Made by a program: the position numbers and the translations under genes. From the IMG/VR virus record IMGVR_UViG_3300022686_000079, positions 1-35,018 of that record: a stretch of 35,018 bases of DNA; one strand, written 5' to 3'. Shown one piece after another: positions 7,002-12,140 of the stretch (positions are counted from its first letter, which is position 1; the number at the start of each line of letters is the position of its first letter). This stretch comes from a virus. The notes beneath the pieces were generated by a model. That model searched no databases and was not told the DNA's origin. It saw nothing but the letters and a program-made list of their open reading frames with translations.

Positions 7002-7292
7002 TTAGTTTACAAGTTCATAAGTCATAAAAGGATCTCTGTGACCCTTTTCCTTCCACCACACAGGCCGAATTTCAACGATGTTTTCATTAAAAGTTAGTTC
7101 TGTTGATTTTGGAAACTCGAACCAACTCACAACTGTTTTTCCATCATCCCGTTCAGTAAAAAAACCAACTTTTGATGTTTTAACTTCCACAATTTCACGA
7201 ATTTTATTCTTACTGAAGAAACCGTATGCATGTGTAGTTTTCCATCTTGAACCTAATTTCATAGCCCTTTTTAAGTCTGCTAAAGTTTTCAT
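7002..7292 (-). CDS. Small early protein, unknown (MKTLADL type)
   Basis: 96 residues, mixed alpha/beta. Starts MKTLADLKRAMKLGSRW; the first seven residues, and nearly the same bases, also start the upstream gene (7346-7651) although the remainder differs. Resembles the 6067-6357 product over its length. Leader contains the shared GAAAACAACAAAACAGAGGT ending in the SD. Function unknown. Confidence 0.6.
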   Translation of the reverse strand: MKTLADLKRAMKLGSRWKTTHAYGFFSKNKIREIVEVKTSKVGFFTERDDGKTVVSWFEFPKSTELTFNENIVEIRPVWWKEKGHRDPFMTYELVN

Positions 7293-7327
7293 ATATACCT
7301 CTGTTTTGTTGTTTTCTTTAAAAGTAG

Positions 7328-7342
7328 GGGCTTTACGCCCCT
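7328..7342. repeat. Intergenic hairpin copy 3
   Basis: Identical 15-nt hairpin, 3 nt after the stop of 7346-7651; then TACTTTTAAAG and the shared A-rich SD leader in the leftward direction. Confidence 0.85.
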
Positions 7343-7345
7343 TGT

Positions 7346-7651
7346 TTAATAAAAGTTAAAAATATAAAAACAGTTTTCTACTTCCACAACAAGCATATCG
7401 TCATCGTCGTAAAGTTCTTTTTTCCATTCTTCAAAAGATTTATCACTTTCACTAGCTAAAATATCTTTATAAAGATCCTCTAAATTTGAATATTTTCCTT
7501 GAAAGCAATCTAAAAGTGTTACTAAGTTGAGATCCATCAAAAGAAAATTTTCTAGAATTGTAAGTATATGATGAAGATCAGTAGTTATATCATCAAAATA
7601 AAGATTAAGTAATGCATAATCTTTTTTATTTAAATCTGCTAATGTTTTCAT
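7346..7651 (-). CDS. Small acidic early protein, unknown
   Basis: 101 residues, strongly acidic and helical. MKTLADL at the N-terminus is shared with the next gene, while the remainder is unrelated, as if a recombination junction fell just inside the coding start. SD GAGGT. No family recognised. Confidence 0.6.
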   Translation of the reverse strand: MKTLADLNKKDYALLNLYFDDITTDLHHILTILENFLLMDLNLVTLLDCFQGKYSNLEDLYKDILASESDKSFEEWKKELYDDDDMLVVEVENCFYIFNFY

Positions 7652-7683
7652 AATTTACCTCTGTGTTGTTTTCTTTAAAAGTA

Positions 7684-7698
7684 GGGGCTTTACGCCCC
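7684..7698. repeat. Intergenic hairpin copy 4
   Basis: Identical 15-nt hairpin, 4 nt after the stop of 7703-7936; flanks on both sides match those of copy 3. Confidence 0.85.
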
Positions 7699-7702
7699 TT
7701 GT

Positions 7703-7936
7703 TTAATCTTCAATTTCGATATATCCAACAGACTCATTACCGAAAAATAAATCTATGATTGTAGGGGTTGCCCAATCTAAAGCAAGTTGCCCGTCCAGAC
7801 GAAATTTTTTACTTAATGCAAGAAAATTATCTGAGTAGTCAAAAAAATTTTTATCAACTTTAATTTTTTCTCTAAAAATATATTTATTTTTATAAGAAAA
7901 TTCATTGTCATCTAAAAAATATAACCTTAAATTCAT
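7703..7936 (-). CDS. Small early protein, unknown (paralogue of 7992-8240)
   Basis: 77 residues. MNLRLYFLD, KVDKNFFD and IDLFFGNESVGYIEIED match MKLTLYKFD, TVSDDFFD and IDLYDGKDGKPLGNIELIN of the upstream neighbour in the same order, so these are tandem paralogues. Probably a small beta-rich protein. SD GAGGT in the shared leader. Confidence 0.6.
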   Translation of the reverse strand: MNLRLYFLDDNEFSYKNKYIFREKIKVDKNFFDYSDNFLALSKKFRLDGQLALDWATPTIIDLFFGNESVGYIEIED

Positions 7937-7971
7937 AATTTACCTCGGTTTTGTTGTTTTCTTTAAAAAAA

Positions 7972-7986
7972 GGGGCGTAAAGCCCC
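7972..7986. repeat. Intergenic hairpin copy 5, inverted
   Basis: Reads GGGGC-GTAAA-GCCCC on the + strand, the exact reverse complement of the other five. In the leftward transcript seven T follow, giving the best intrinsic terminator of the set. It lies 5 nt after the stop of 7992-8240. Confidence 0.85.
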
Positions 7987-7991
7987 TTTTG

Positions 7992-8240
7992 TTAGTTGAT
8001 CAACTCGATGTTGCCGAGAGGCTTTCCATCCTTCCCGTCATACAAATCTATATAAGTACCGCCATCAAATTCTATACAGACATCATCAGATATGTCAAAA
8101 ATATCCCTTAACTTTTTATAGTCAATACCATCAAAAAAGTCATCTGAGACAGTTACAGTATCGACAATAAACCATTGATTCACGTCATATCCATCATCTG
8201 CGTTGCCCCAAGTATCGAATTTATATAATGTTAATTTCAT
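7992..8240 (-). CDS. Small acidic early protein, unknown
   Basis: 82 residues, very rich in Asp (DDGYDVNQWFIVDTVTVSDDF). Paralogue of the downstream gene 7703-7936. Acidity of this degree is seen in some DNA-mimic inhibitors, but that is only a possibility. SD GAGGT with the shared leader; hairpin copy 5 follows the stop. Confidence 0.6.
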   Translation of the reverse strand: MKLTLYKFDTWGNADDGYDVNQWFIVDTVTVSDDFFDGIDYKKLRDIFDISDDVCIEFDGGTYIDLYDGKDGKPLGNIELIN

Positions 8241-8271
8241 ACTAACCTCTGTTGTTGTTTTCTAAATTAAA

Positions 8272-8286
8272 GGGGCTTTACGCCCC
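8272..8286. repeat. Intergenic hairpin copy 6
   Basis: Identical 15-nt hairpin in the standard orientation, 11 nt after the stop of 8298-8564; TTTAATTTAG and the shared leader follow in the leftward direction. Confidence 0.85.
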
Positions 8287-8297
8287 TTAAATGCGAT

Positions 8298-8564
8298 TTA
8301 TATTTTAGGACGGCAACCAACATATGAAAAAATAGGTAGTGAATTTTCTATGCCAATAACTGATGTAGTCAGACGAGCAATGCCCACAAAAAAATAATCG
8401 TCAATTTTATCTTCATAGTGAGACAAGATGTCGAAAGCCCGTATTAGCAACTTGCGATATTTTTCTTTATTACCTTCATAAAATTCTAAGGAATGAAGAT
8501 CAATACCCAGTTCAATTCCCTTATGAAAAAAAGTTTCTATACTATCACTTTCTAAACTAGTCAT
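8298..8564 (-). CDS. First gene of the leftward early operon, unknown
   Basis: 88 residues, acidic N-terminal half, helical. The leader (8565-8590) carries GAAAACAACAAAACCGAGGT, the same as the internal genes, so this leader does not depend on an upstream hairpin. It lies directly downstream of a good leftward promoter and an operator-like sequence. No family recognised. Confidence 0.6.
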   Translation of the reverse strand: MTSLESDSIETFFHKGIELGIDLHSLEFYEGNKEKYRKLLIRAFDILSHYEDKIDDYFFVGIARLTTSVIGIENSLPIFSYVGCRPKI

Positions 8565-8630
8565 ATATACCTCGGTTTTGTTGTTTTCTAAATTTTCAAA
8601 ATATCATGCTTACTTTAAGCAAGCTTTATC

Positions 8631-8671
8631 AGTGAAACTATATCTCACTTTTACCGTATGCCTAAAGTATA
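8631..8671. promoter_or_regulatory. Operator-like region at the leftward early promoter
   Basis: Contains AGTGA/TCACT as an inverted repeat (8633-8651) followed by TTTACCGTATGC (8650-8661). The latter 12-mer recurs exactly at 9388-9399 in the second of two operator repeats. It lies just downstream of, and abuts, the -10 of the leftward promoter, so a bound protein would block the early operon. Confidence 0.5.
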
Positions 8672-8694
8672 ACAGACGCTGAAAATTTATGCAA
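8666..8694 (-). promoter_or_regulatory. Leftward early promoter
   Basis: -35 TTGCAT (8689-8694), 17-bp spacer, -10 TATACT (8666-8671) on the minus strand, heading the 8564-3553 operon. Confidence 0.7.
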
Positions 8695-8720
8695 CCCAAA
8701 ATATTGTGTTTTTTTGCGCG

Positions 8721-8749
8721 TTATCTTATAGTATAGCTTGACGTATATA
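8721..8749 (+). promoter_or_regulatory. Candidate promoter of the 8763 HTH gene
   Basis: -10 TATATA (8744-8749) with a weak -35 TTATCT (8721-8726) at 17 bp. The ATG follows the -10 by 13 nt, so the mRNA leader would be only a few bases. Confidence 0.35.
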
Positions 8750-8762
8750 TATAGGTGCTACG

Positions 8763-8993
8763 ATGGAACTAAAGGAATATCAAGAAAAAAATAAAATTAC
8801 TAATGTAAAGTTAGCAAAACAATTAAATATTTCAATTAACATGCTTGGGTTAATAAGAAATAGAAAAATTTCGCCGAATTTATTTATTGCATTGAAAATT
8901 TATAATTTAACTAAAGGCAAGGTTGACATTATAAAGCTTTTGAGTAAAGGGGATGAAAGAAAGCTGAAGGACTACGTAAGAAAGCGGATGTGA
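8763..8993 (+). CDS. Small HTH regulator (Cro/CI-type)
   Basis: 76 residues, basic. HTH at about 12-45: VKLAKQLNISINMLGLIRNRK with scaffold helices on both sides. It is divergent from the early operon and sits next to repeated operator-like sequences, the usual place for a Cro-like repressor. No dimerisation or cleavage domain is present, so it is not a full CI repressor. Short or no leader before the ATG. Confidence 0.7.
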   Translation: MELKEYQEKNKITNVKLAKQLNISINMLGLIRNRKISPNLFIALKIYNLTKGKVDIIKLLSKGDERKLKDYVRKRM

Positions 8994-9127
8994 AGCGGTT
9001 TAAAGGGCTTGTAAGGGCAAAAGTACTTTTATGATACCTATGGTACTGCTAAAGCACGATATGCCCGTACAAGCAAGTTATACGCGGTTAGCGGGGCTTA
9101 GGCGCTAACGCAACTATTTTATCACAT
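8988..9127. ncRNA. Highly structured intergenic region, candidate structured RNA
   Basis: Gene-free stretch between the convergent 8763 and 9149 genes. Paired elements: ATGTGA (8988-8993) with TCACAT (9122-9127); GCTTGTAAGGGCA (9007-9019) with TGCCCGTACAAGC (9062-9074), 12 of 13 pairs; AGTAC (9022-9026) with GTACT (9043-9047); GTTAGCG (9087-9093) with CGCTAAC (9103-9109). Nested and adjacent stems suggest a folded RNA; no T-run marks it as a simple terminator. No known RNA family recognised. Confidence 0.4.
9077..9086 (+). repeat. Recurrent motif GTTATACGCG, copy 1
   Basis: The same 10-mer occurs at 19128 and 33640, always outside genes; here it is directly followed by the GTTAGCG hairpin. 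Confidence 0.5.
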
Positions 9128-9148
9128 GAAACTTTTGCGGTCAAGCTT

Positions 9149-9301
9149 TTAGGCTTGCGTCAAGATAAAGGCGGAGATACCGCCGTCATAATACATATCA
9201 ATTGCTTTTTCAATCTCAAGCTCGGTTGCGTCGTAAATCTCATCAACCTCGTCCTCGAAAATTTCACTTAACCATATTCTTGCTTGTGCATAATCTAACA
9301 T
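9149..9301 (-). CDS. Small acidic protein, unknown
   Basis: 50 residues. ATG at 9301 with GGAG 5 nt upstream; the frame ends at TAA 9149. MLDYAQARIWLSEIFEDEVDEIYDA... is acidic and helical with a short YYDGGISAF tail. It stands immediately downstream of two operator repeats and a TATAAT, which suggests tight repression. Function not recognised; a small antirepressor or control peptide is possible. Confidence 0.55.
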   Translation of the reverse strand: MLDYAQARIWLSEIFEDEVDEIYDATELEIEKAIDMYYDGGISAFILTQA

Positions 9302-9336
9302 ATAATCTCCATGTTATAGGTATATGATATCATATC

Positions 9337-9366
9337 GTGACATTTACCGCAAGCAGGAATAGTCAC
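9337..9366. promoter_or_regulatory. Operator repeat 1
   Basis: A 30-bp element beginning GTGACATTTACCG and ending ATAGTCAC; GTGAC/GTCAC form an inverted repeat. It is repeated 44 bp further on. Confidence 0.6.
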
Positions 9367-9380
9367 TTATCTCAACTTCA

Positions 9381-9410
9381 GTGACATTTACCGTATGCGG
9401 ATATAGTCAC
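9381..9410. promoter_or_regulatory. Operator repeat 2
   Basis: Same 30-bp layout as repeat 1: GTGACATTTACCG, then TATGCGG, then ATATAGTCAC, with inner near-palindrome CCGTATGCGG. A perfect -10 (TATAAT) for leftward transcription lies at 9413-9418, next to its edge. Confidence 0.6.
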
Positions 9411-9412
9411 AC

Positions 9413-9418
9413 ATTATA
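9413..9418 (-). promoter_or_regulatory. -10 box TATAAT, weak promoter toward the 50-aa gene
   Basis: TATAAT on the minus strand with no convincing -35 at 16-18 bp. An activator may be needed, or initiation may be weak. Confidence 0.35.
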
Positions 9419-9584
9419 CTATCAAATTAAAAATAACAGATTTATAAATCACGGGTAGGCCCAGGGGGGCTGAGAAAGCAGGGTTTAAATATTAGGTTCC
9501 ATATTAGTTTCAGTGTTCATAACCCCAAAACCTCCCCAAAAAAATAATTTAAACAATACCAAACTTCCACAACCAAAGTAAATT
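9419..9584. other. Gene-poor stretch with a GC-rich patch and an 11-codon reading frame
   Basis: The patch at about 9452-9472 is nearly all G/C in otherwise AT-rich DNA. On the minus strand an ATG at 9520 has a strong SD (GGGGAGG, about 10 nt upstream) but opens only an 11-codon frame (stop 9485). It could be a leader peptide or the remains of a gene. No other gene seen. Confidence 0.3.
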
Positions 9585-9932
9585 CTATCTTAATTTTTCG
9601 AGAACATCAAAATCTATTTCTTTCCATTTGGTTACACCAACGTAAGTAGTTTCGCCGAAGTGATGTCTGCCAGGAGGTTTCCAAATTTCTTTTACAGAAT
9701 ATTCGGCAATAAGCGAATCTTTAGGATCGGATGGTATATGACATTTTATTTTATGTATGGTAGTATCAATAATAAATTCTGCGATATACCAAGCAGGATG
9801 ATCTTCTATGGTGTAAGTTGTTTCACATTTTCCTGAACCTGCATAAGTAGTATGTGTTTCCATGAGGTAGCCAAAGCATTCTATAATTTGTTTATGATAT
9901 GGTAAATCTTTTGTAACGCAAATTTCTTTCAT
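9585..9932 (-). CDS. Unknown protein
   Basis: 115 residues from ATG 9932. The frame extends to 9986, but 9932 has AAGGT 8 nt upstream and the upstream part overlaps the promoter region. Mixed alpha/beta; features include TTYAGSGKCETTYTIEDHPAW and KPPGRHHFGETTYVGVTKW. No family recognised. It is divergent from the 10053 regulator with its own strong promoter. It might be an accessory or anti-host protein, but nothing in the sequence decides this. Confidence 0.6.
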   Translation of the reverse strand: MKEICVTKDLPYHKQIIECFGYLMETHTTYAGSGKCETTYTIEDHPAWYIAEFIIDTTIHKIKCHIPSDPKDSLIAEYSVKEIWKPPGRHHFGETTYVGVTKWKEIDFDVLEKLR

Positions 9933-9974
9933 AATTAAACCTTTTTTTCTTTCATTCCAGTGCAATCGACTAGT

Positions 9975-10003
9975 ATTATACTGCATTTATTAATATTTTT
10001 CCA
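9975..10003 (-). promoter_or_regulatory. Promoter of the 9585-9932 gene
   Basis: -35 TGGAAA (9998-10003), 17-bp spacer, -10 TATAAT (9975-9980). The -10 lies inside the palindrome AGTAT-T-ATACT. Confidence 0.65.
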
Positions 10004-10016
10004 TATTTATTTCATA

Positions 10017-10052
10017 TTGAAAATATACCAATTTTAGGTATATACTCTAAGT
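10017..10052 (+). promoter_or_regulatory. Promoter and operator of the 10053 regulator; leaderless mRNA
   Basis: -35 TTGAAA (10017-10022), 18-bp spacer, -10 TATACT (10041-10046). The ATG begins 7 nt after the -10, where transcription should start, so the mRNA is probably leaderless. ATATACC and GGTATAT form an inverted repeat (about 10023-10045) between and over the boxes, a likely autoregulatory operator. Confidence 0.6.
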
Positions 10053-10301
10053 ATGGATGACCTAAATGTAATTAACTTTTATGACTTTTACGAAGACTGT
10101 TACGGTGATTTTCCGATGTGGGCTGTATACCTGCGTGGTTTACGATACCGGGAAGGTCTGACCCAAGTTCAACTAGCGGAACAGCTTGGTATTAAACAAA
10201 GTCATATCAGTGAAATGGAGAATGGAAAAAGAACAATCGGGAAAAAAATCGCTAAAAGATTGGAAAATATATTTGGTACCGACTATCGATTGTTCTTGTA
10301 G
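10053..10301 (+). CDS. XRE/CI-type HTH repressor (single domain)
   Basis: 82 residues. HTH_3 domain at about 27-78: LRGLRYREGLTQVQLAEQLG, IKQSHISEMENGKRTIGKKIAKRL. The N-terminal 26 residues are acidic and aromatic. There is no S24 peptidase domain, so it is not cleaved like lambda CI. Its leaderless transcript and palindromic operator resemble lambda cI transcribed from PRM. It resembles solitary antitoxin-type regulators as well, but the neighbouring divergent gene shows no toxin motif I know. Confidence 0.75.
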   Translation: MDDLNVINFYDFYEDCYGDFPMWAVYLRGLRYREGLTQVQLAEQLGIKQSHISEMENGKRTIGKKIAKRLENIFGTDYRLFL

Positions 10302-10327
10302 TATTTAAAATATTATAGATTAAAAAA

Positions 10328-10522
10328 TCAGGATTTTTCGACCACATTTTTTAAAACATATTCCATTTGTTCTGAAGTCAAAAAAGATTCTGAACAAGAA
10401 ATACAAATATGAGCTTTTACGGTAAAAGTTGATTCTTTTCCATTGATAATTGTTTTGTAAGTAACATTTAATGTTTTTGTTGGATGATCGCACCAACAGC
10501 AATATGTTTTATAACTTTTTAT
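10328..10522 (-). CDS. YgiT/MqsA-type zinc-finger protein with ATA in the start position
   Basis: 64 residues. CCWC at 8-11 and CISC at 40-43 frame KTLNVTYKTIINGKESTFTVKAHI; this is the two-CxxC layout of YgiT-type zinc fingers, without the HTH found in full MqsA. No ATG, GTG or TTG lies upstream in frame before a stop. ATA at 10522 stands exactly where a start is expected: AAAAAGGA lies 6 nt upstream, and the context (AGGactgattATAAAAAG) parallels the 9932 start (AGGtttaattATGAAAG). Either ATA is the start or the gene has lost its ATG. It ends in a short AT hairpin facing the 10053 gene. Confidence 0.5.
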   Translation of the reverse strand: MKSYKTYCCWCDHPTKTLNVTYKTIINGKESTFTVKAHICISCSESFLTSEQMEYVLKNVVEKS

Positions 10523-10546
10523 AATCAGTCCTTTTTGAATTCATTC

Positions 10547-10825
10547 TTATCCATTCCTCTCCTGTCCGCTCCTCTCCTGCCCATTCCAGTGCATAGGATC
10601 TTCATTATCATTTTTTTCTTTCTTTGATTTGCAATCAAGCCAATATCTTAAACAACTTAACCCACAAAAGTGATGCTTTCTTTCCAACATAGGCTTCATT
10701 AAAATATCAACTGTCAATTGTTCTATGTTTGGTATTTTCTCACAATCAAGGACAACCCTCCAAGAATCACAACAGTATGTATCAGCTAAGTCTTTTTTAC
10801 ATGAGTCGCAGAAAATTTTTTTTAT
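10547..10825 (-). CDS. Cysteine-rich protein with ATA in the start position
   Basis: 92 residues. Cysteine groups CDSC (6-9), CC (18-19) and CGLSC (54-58) suggest a zinc-binding protein; no named family recognised. No ATG/GTG/TTG is available at the N-terminus. ATA at 10825 has AAGG 7 nt upstream and overlaps the stop of the preceding gene as ATAA, the way ATGA overlaps work. The last 15 residues (HWNGQERSGQERNG) are encoded by a pentamer array. ATA initiation is inferred. Confidence 0.5.
   Translation of the reverse strand: MKKIFCDSCKKDLADTYCCDSWRVVLDCEKIPNIEQLTVDILMKPMLERKHHFCGLSCLRYWLDCKSKKEKNDNEDPMHWNGQERSGQERNG
10551..10590. repeat. CCNNT pentamer array D (8 units)
   Basis: Eight in-register pentamers such as CCATT, CCTCT, CCTGT, CCGCT; one ends in C. 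In the leftward mRNA they read ANNGG. This array encodes the C-terminus of the upstream gene and lies before the YgiT-like gene. Confidence 0.85.
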
Positions 10826-10917
10826 TGTGATGCCTTTTTTTTAATTAATTCATCAATTCTTATCCAATATTTTCCTTTTTTCGGAAGTCTATCGTAAACG
10901 CTAATCCAATTAGCCAT
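10822..10917 (-). CDS. Truncated DUF551-type protein
   Basis: 31 residues. MANWISVYDRLPKKGKYW carries the N-terminal signature of DUF551 (WISV.DRLP), but the protein stops where the family normally continues for some 40 more residues to a HWMP-type end. The ATG lies inside an AATGG pentamer of array C. The downstream gene overlaps its stop. It may be a remnant or a functional small form. Confidence 0.55.
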   Translation of the reverse strand: MANWISVYDRLPKKGKYWIRIDELIKKKASQ

Positions 10918-10983
10918 TCCATTCCATTCCATGCCTCTCCCATCCCCTCCTGTCCATTCCCCTCCAGTCCTCTCCATTCCACT
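10914..10983. repeat. CCNNT pentamer array C (14 units)
   Basis: Fourteen pentamers in one register; 13 fit CCNNT exactly (CCATT, CCTCT, CCCAT, CCCCT, CCTGT, CCAGT, CCACT) and one ends in G (CCATG). It lies between the membrane-protein gene (stop at 11011) and the DUF551 remnant, whose ATG it supplies. Confidence 0.9.
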
Positions 10984-11010
10984 TAAGTAAAGGTTTCCTT
11001 TTGTTACATC

Positions 11011-11346
11011 TTACCGTTGTATATGTACGGGATATGATATAGGGTGTATCTTGTTCTCTGATTTGTATAGTTTTTTGATCAAGAATAATTCTCGGTAGTG
11101 CTTGGCTTGATACGCATTTGACGCACAGTCAAGTCCCACTAGTAGAAAAACAGTTCCGAGTAGCCATCCTAAAAGTGTCCTGCCAAGATATGTTTTGTAC
11201 CCAATACTATTATTTTCTAAGTGAAACATAAAGCAACCAAATGCAATAAGTGCTAATCCTATTCCTATGCAGTAAGGTGCCATCTCCCCAGATATCTGAG
11301 CGTTTTGCAATGCCTGCTCTGCTGCCTTCTCGTATAAATCGCTCAC
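11011..11346 (-). CDS. Small membrane protein, two transmembrane segments
   Basis: 111 residues from GTG 11346. Transmembrane segments at about 23-41 (MAPYCIGIGLALIAFGCFMF) and 55-73 (LGRTLLGWLLGTVFLLVGL), then a basic C-terminal tail. The GTG overlaps the stop of a 13-codon frame (11387-11346, MTKDKRNTRRSAK), suggesting translational coupling since the GTG itself has little SD. Two segments and small size would fit a holin, but the operon position among non-lytic genes does not support that. Function unknown. Confidence 0.55.
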   Translation of the reverse strand: MSDLYEKAAEQALQNAQISGEMAPYCIGIGLALIAFGCFMFHLENNSIGYKTYLGRTLLGWLLGTVFLLVGLDCASNAYQAKHYRELFLIKKLYKSENKIHPISYPVHIQR

Positions 11347-11387
11347 TACTTTGCCGATCGTCTAGTATTACGTTTATCCTTAGTCAT
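11346..11387 (-). CDS. 13-codon reading frame coupled to the membrane protein
   Basis: ATG at 11387, stop TAG sharing a base with the GTG of the next gene. Encodes a very basic peptide. The evidence is only its position; it may be a leader that brings ribosomes to the weak GTG start. Confidence 0.25.
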   Translation of the reverse strand: MTKDKRNTRRSAK

Positions 11388-11417
11388 GTCTGCTCATTAA
11401 TTATTCCTTTAAAAAAA

Positions 11418-11512
11418 CCATTCCATTCCACTCCTTTCCTCTCCGATCCAGTCCCTTCCCTTCCAGTCCCTTCCATTCCCATCCACTCCTATCCTATCCT
11501 ATCCTATCCAGT
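11418..11512. repeat. CCNNT pentamer array B (19 units)
   Basis: Nineteen units in register, including CCGAT, CCAGT, CCCTT and a run of four CCTAT. It fills the gap between the end of the 11524 gene and the membrane-protein gene. Confidence 0.9.
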
Positions 11513-11523
11513 AAAAAAATAAG

Positions 11524-12114
11524 CTACTCAAACTCAATATCAATAACTTCAAAACGTCCATATCCAAGGGTTCGCATTTCTGCTATCCCTTGCAACTTTC
11601 CGCAATCTTCAACGATTTTTTTAATGTGTTGCTTTGAGATCAAAGTATCGTCGACTAGTAATTCAAATTCAGTCTCCCAGCCTGGTGAGCAAGCTACTCT
11701 GTAGCGTACATTACGCCCTTTCGTATTAGGGTTAGCTACCATTCGTACGTCGATGTAAACGGGTAAAGATGAATCGATAGGGACGTCCTGATCTGAAATA
11801 TTTTCCCAGTCGTCAAACATTTTGCGATTAAGGTAAGCTTTCGATGTTAGTACGTTAACTGCCGAAATCCATGTTTTTTGTATCGAACCACGGCCTACTT
11901 TTGTATGCACTGCAGCATTCTTTAAAGCAGCAAAAATGTAATTGTCGGGTATGTATAATTTTCCGTTGTCGTGAAAATACGAGTTTCTCCACTCGTCTGG
12001 ATTATTCCCTGAGCTGCCAGATTTTGGTTTCGATAAAGCCGTAAGTGCTTCAATGTTGAATTTATGAAAAACTAGTGGTTTAATACCTTTAATTTTAATT
12101 TTCGCTGTTAACAT
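11524..12114 (-). CDS. Conserved phage protein of the KGR/GRF type, possibly RAMP-like fold
   Basis: 196 residues. The order KIKGIKPLVFHKF (7-19), LYIPDNYIFAALKNAA, RGSIQKTW, NTKGRNVRYR, GKLQGIAEMRTLGYGRFEV (near the end) is that of a conserved protein I associate with many phages and mobile elements, usually annotated as hypothetical. The glycine-rich end and two-fold layout recall RAMP (Cas5/6/7-like) ferredoxin folds; this is an impression, not a match. ATG 12114 has AAAGGAT as SD. Flanked on both sides by pentamer arrays. Confidence 0.6.
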   Translation of the reverse strand: MLTAKIKIKGIKPLVFHKFNIEALTALSKPKSGSSGNNPDEWRNSYFHDNGKLYIPDNYIFAALKNAAVHTKVGRGSIQKTWISAVNVLTSKAYLNRKMFDDWENISDQDVPIDSSLPVYIDVRMVANPNTKGRNVRYRVACSPGWETEFELLVDDTLISKQHIKKIVEDCGKLQGIAEMRTLGYGRFEVIDIEFE

Positions 12115-12140
12115 AAGATATCCTTTTTTTGTTTAAATTT

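Noticed and set aside
10320-10502. 60-codon minus-strand frame beginning MLLVRSS
   Set aside because: Out of frame with the zinc-finger reading (CCWC...CISC) that has a proper SD context; no protein character.
11011-11346. Holin
   Set aside because: Two membrane segments fit, but it is in an early-type operon with no endolysin nearby; left as unknown membrane protein.
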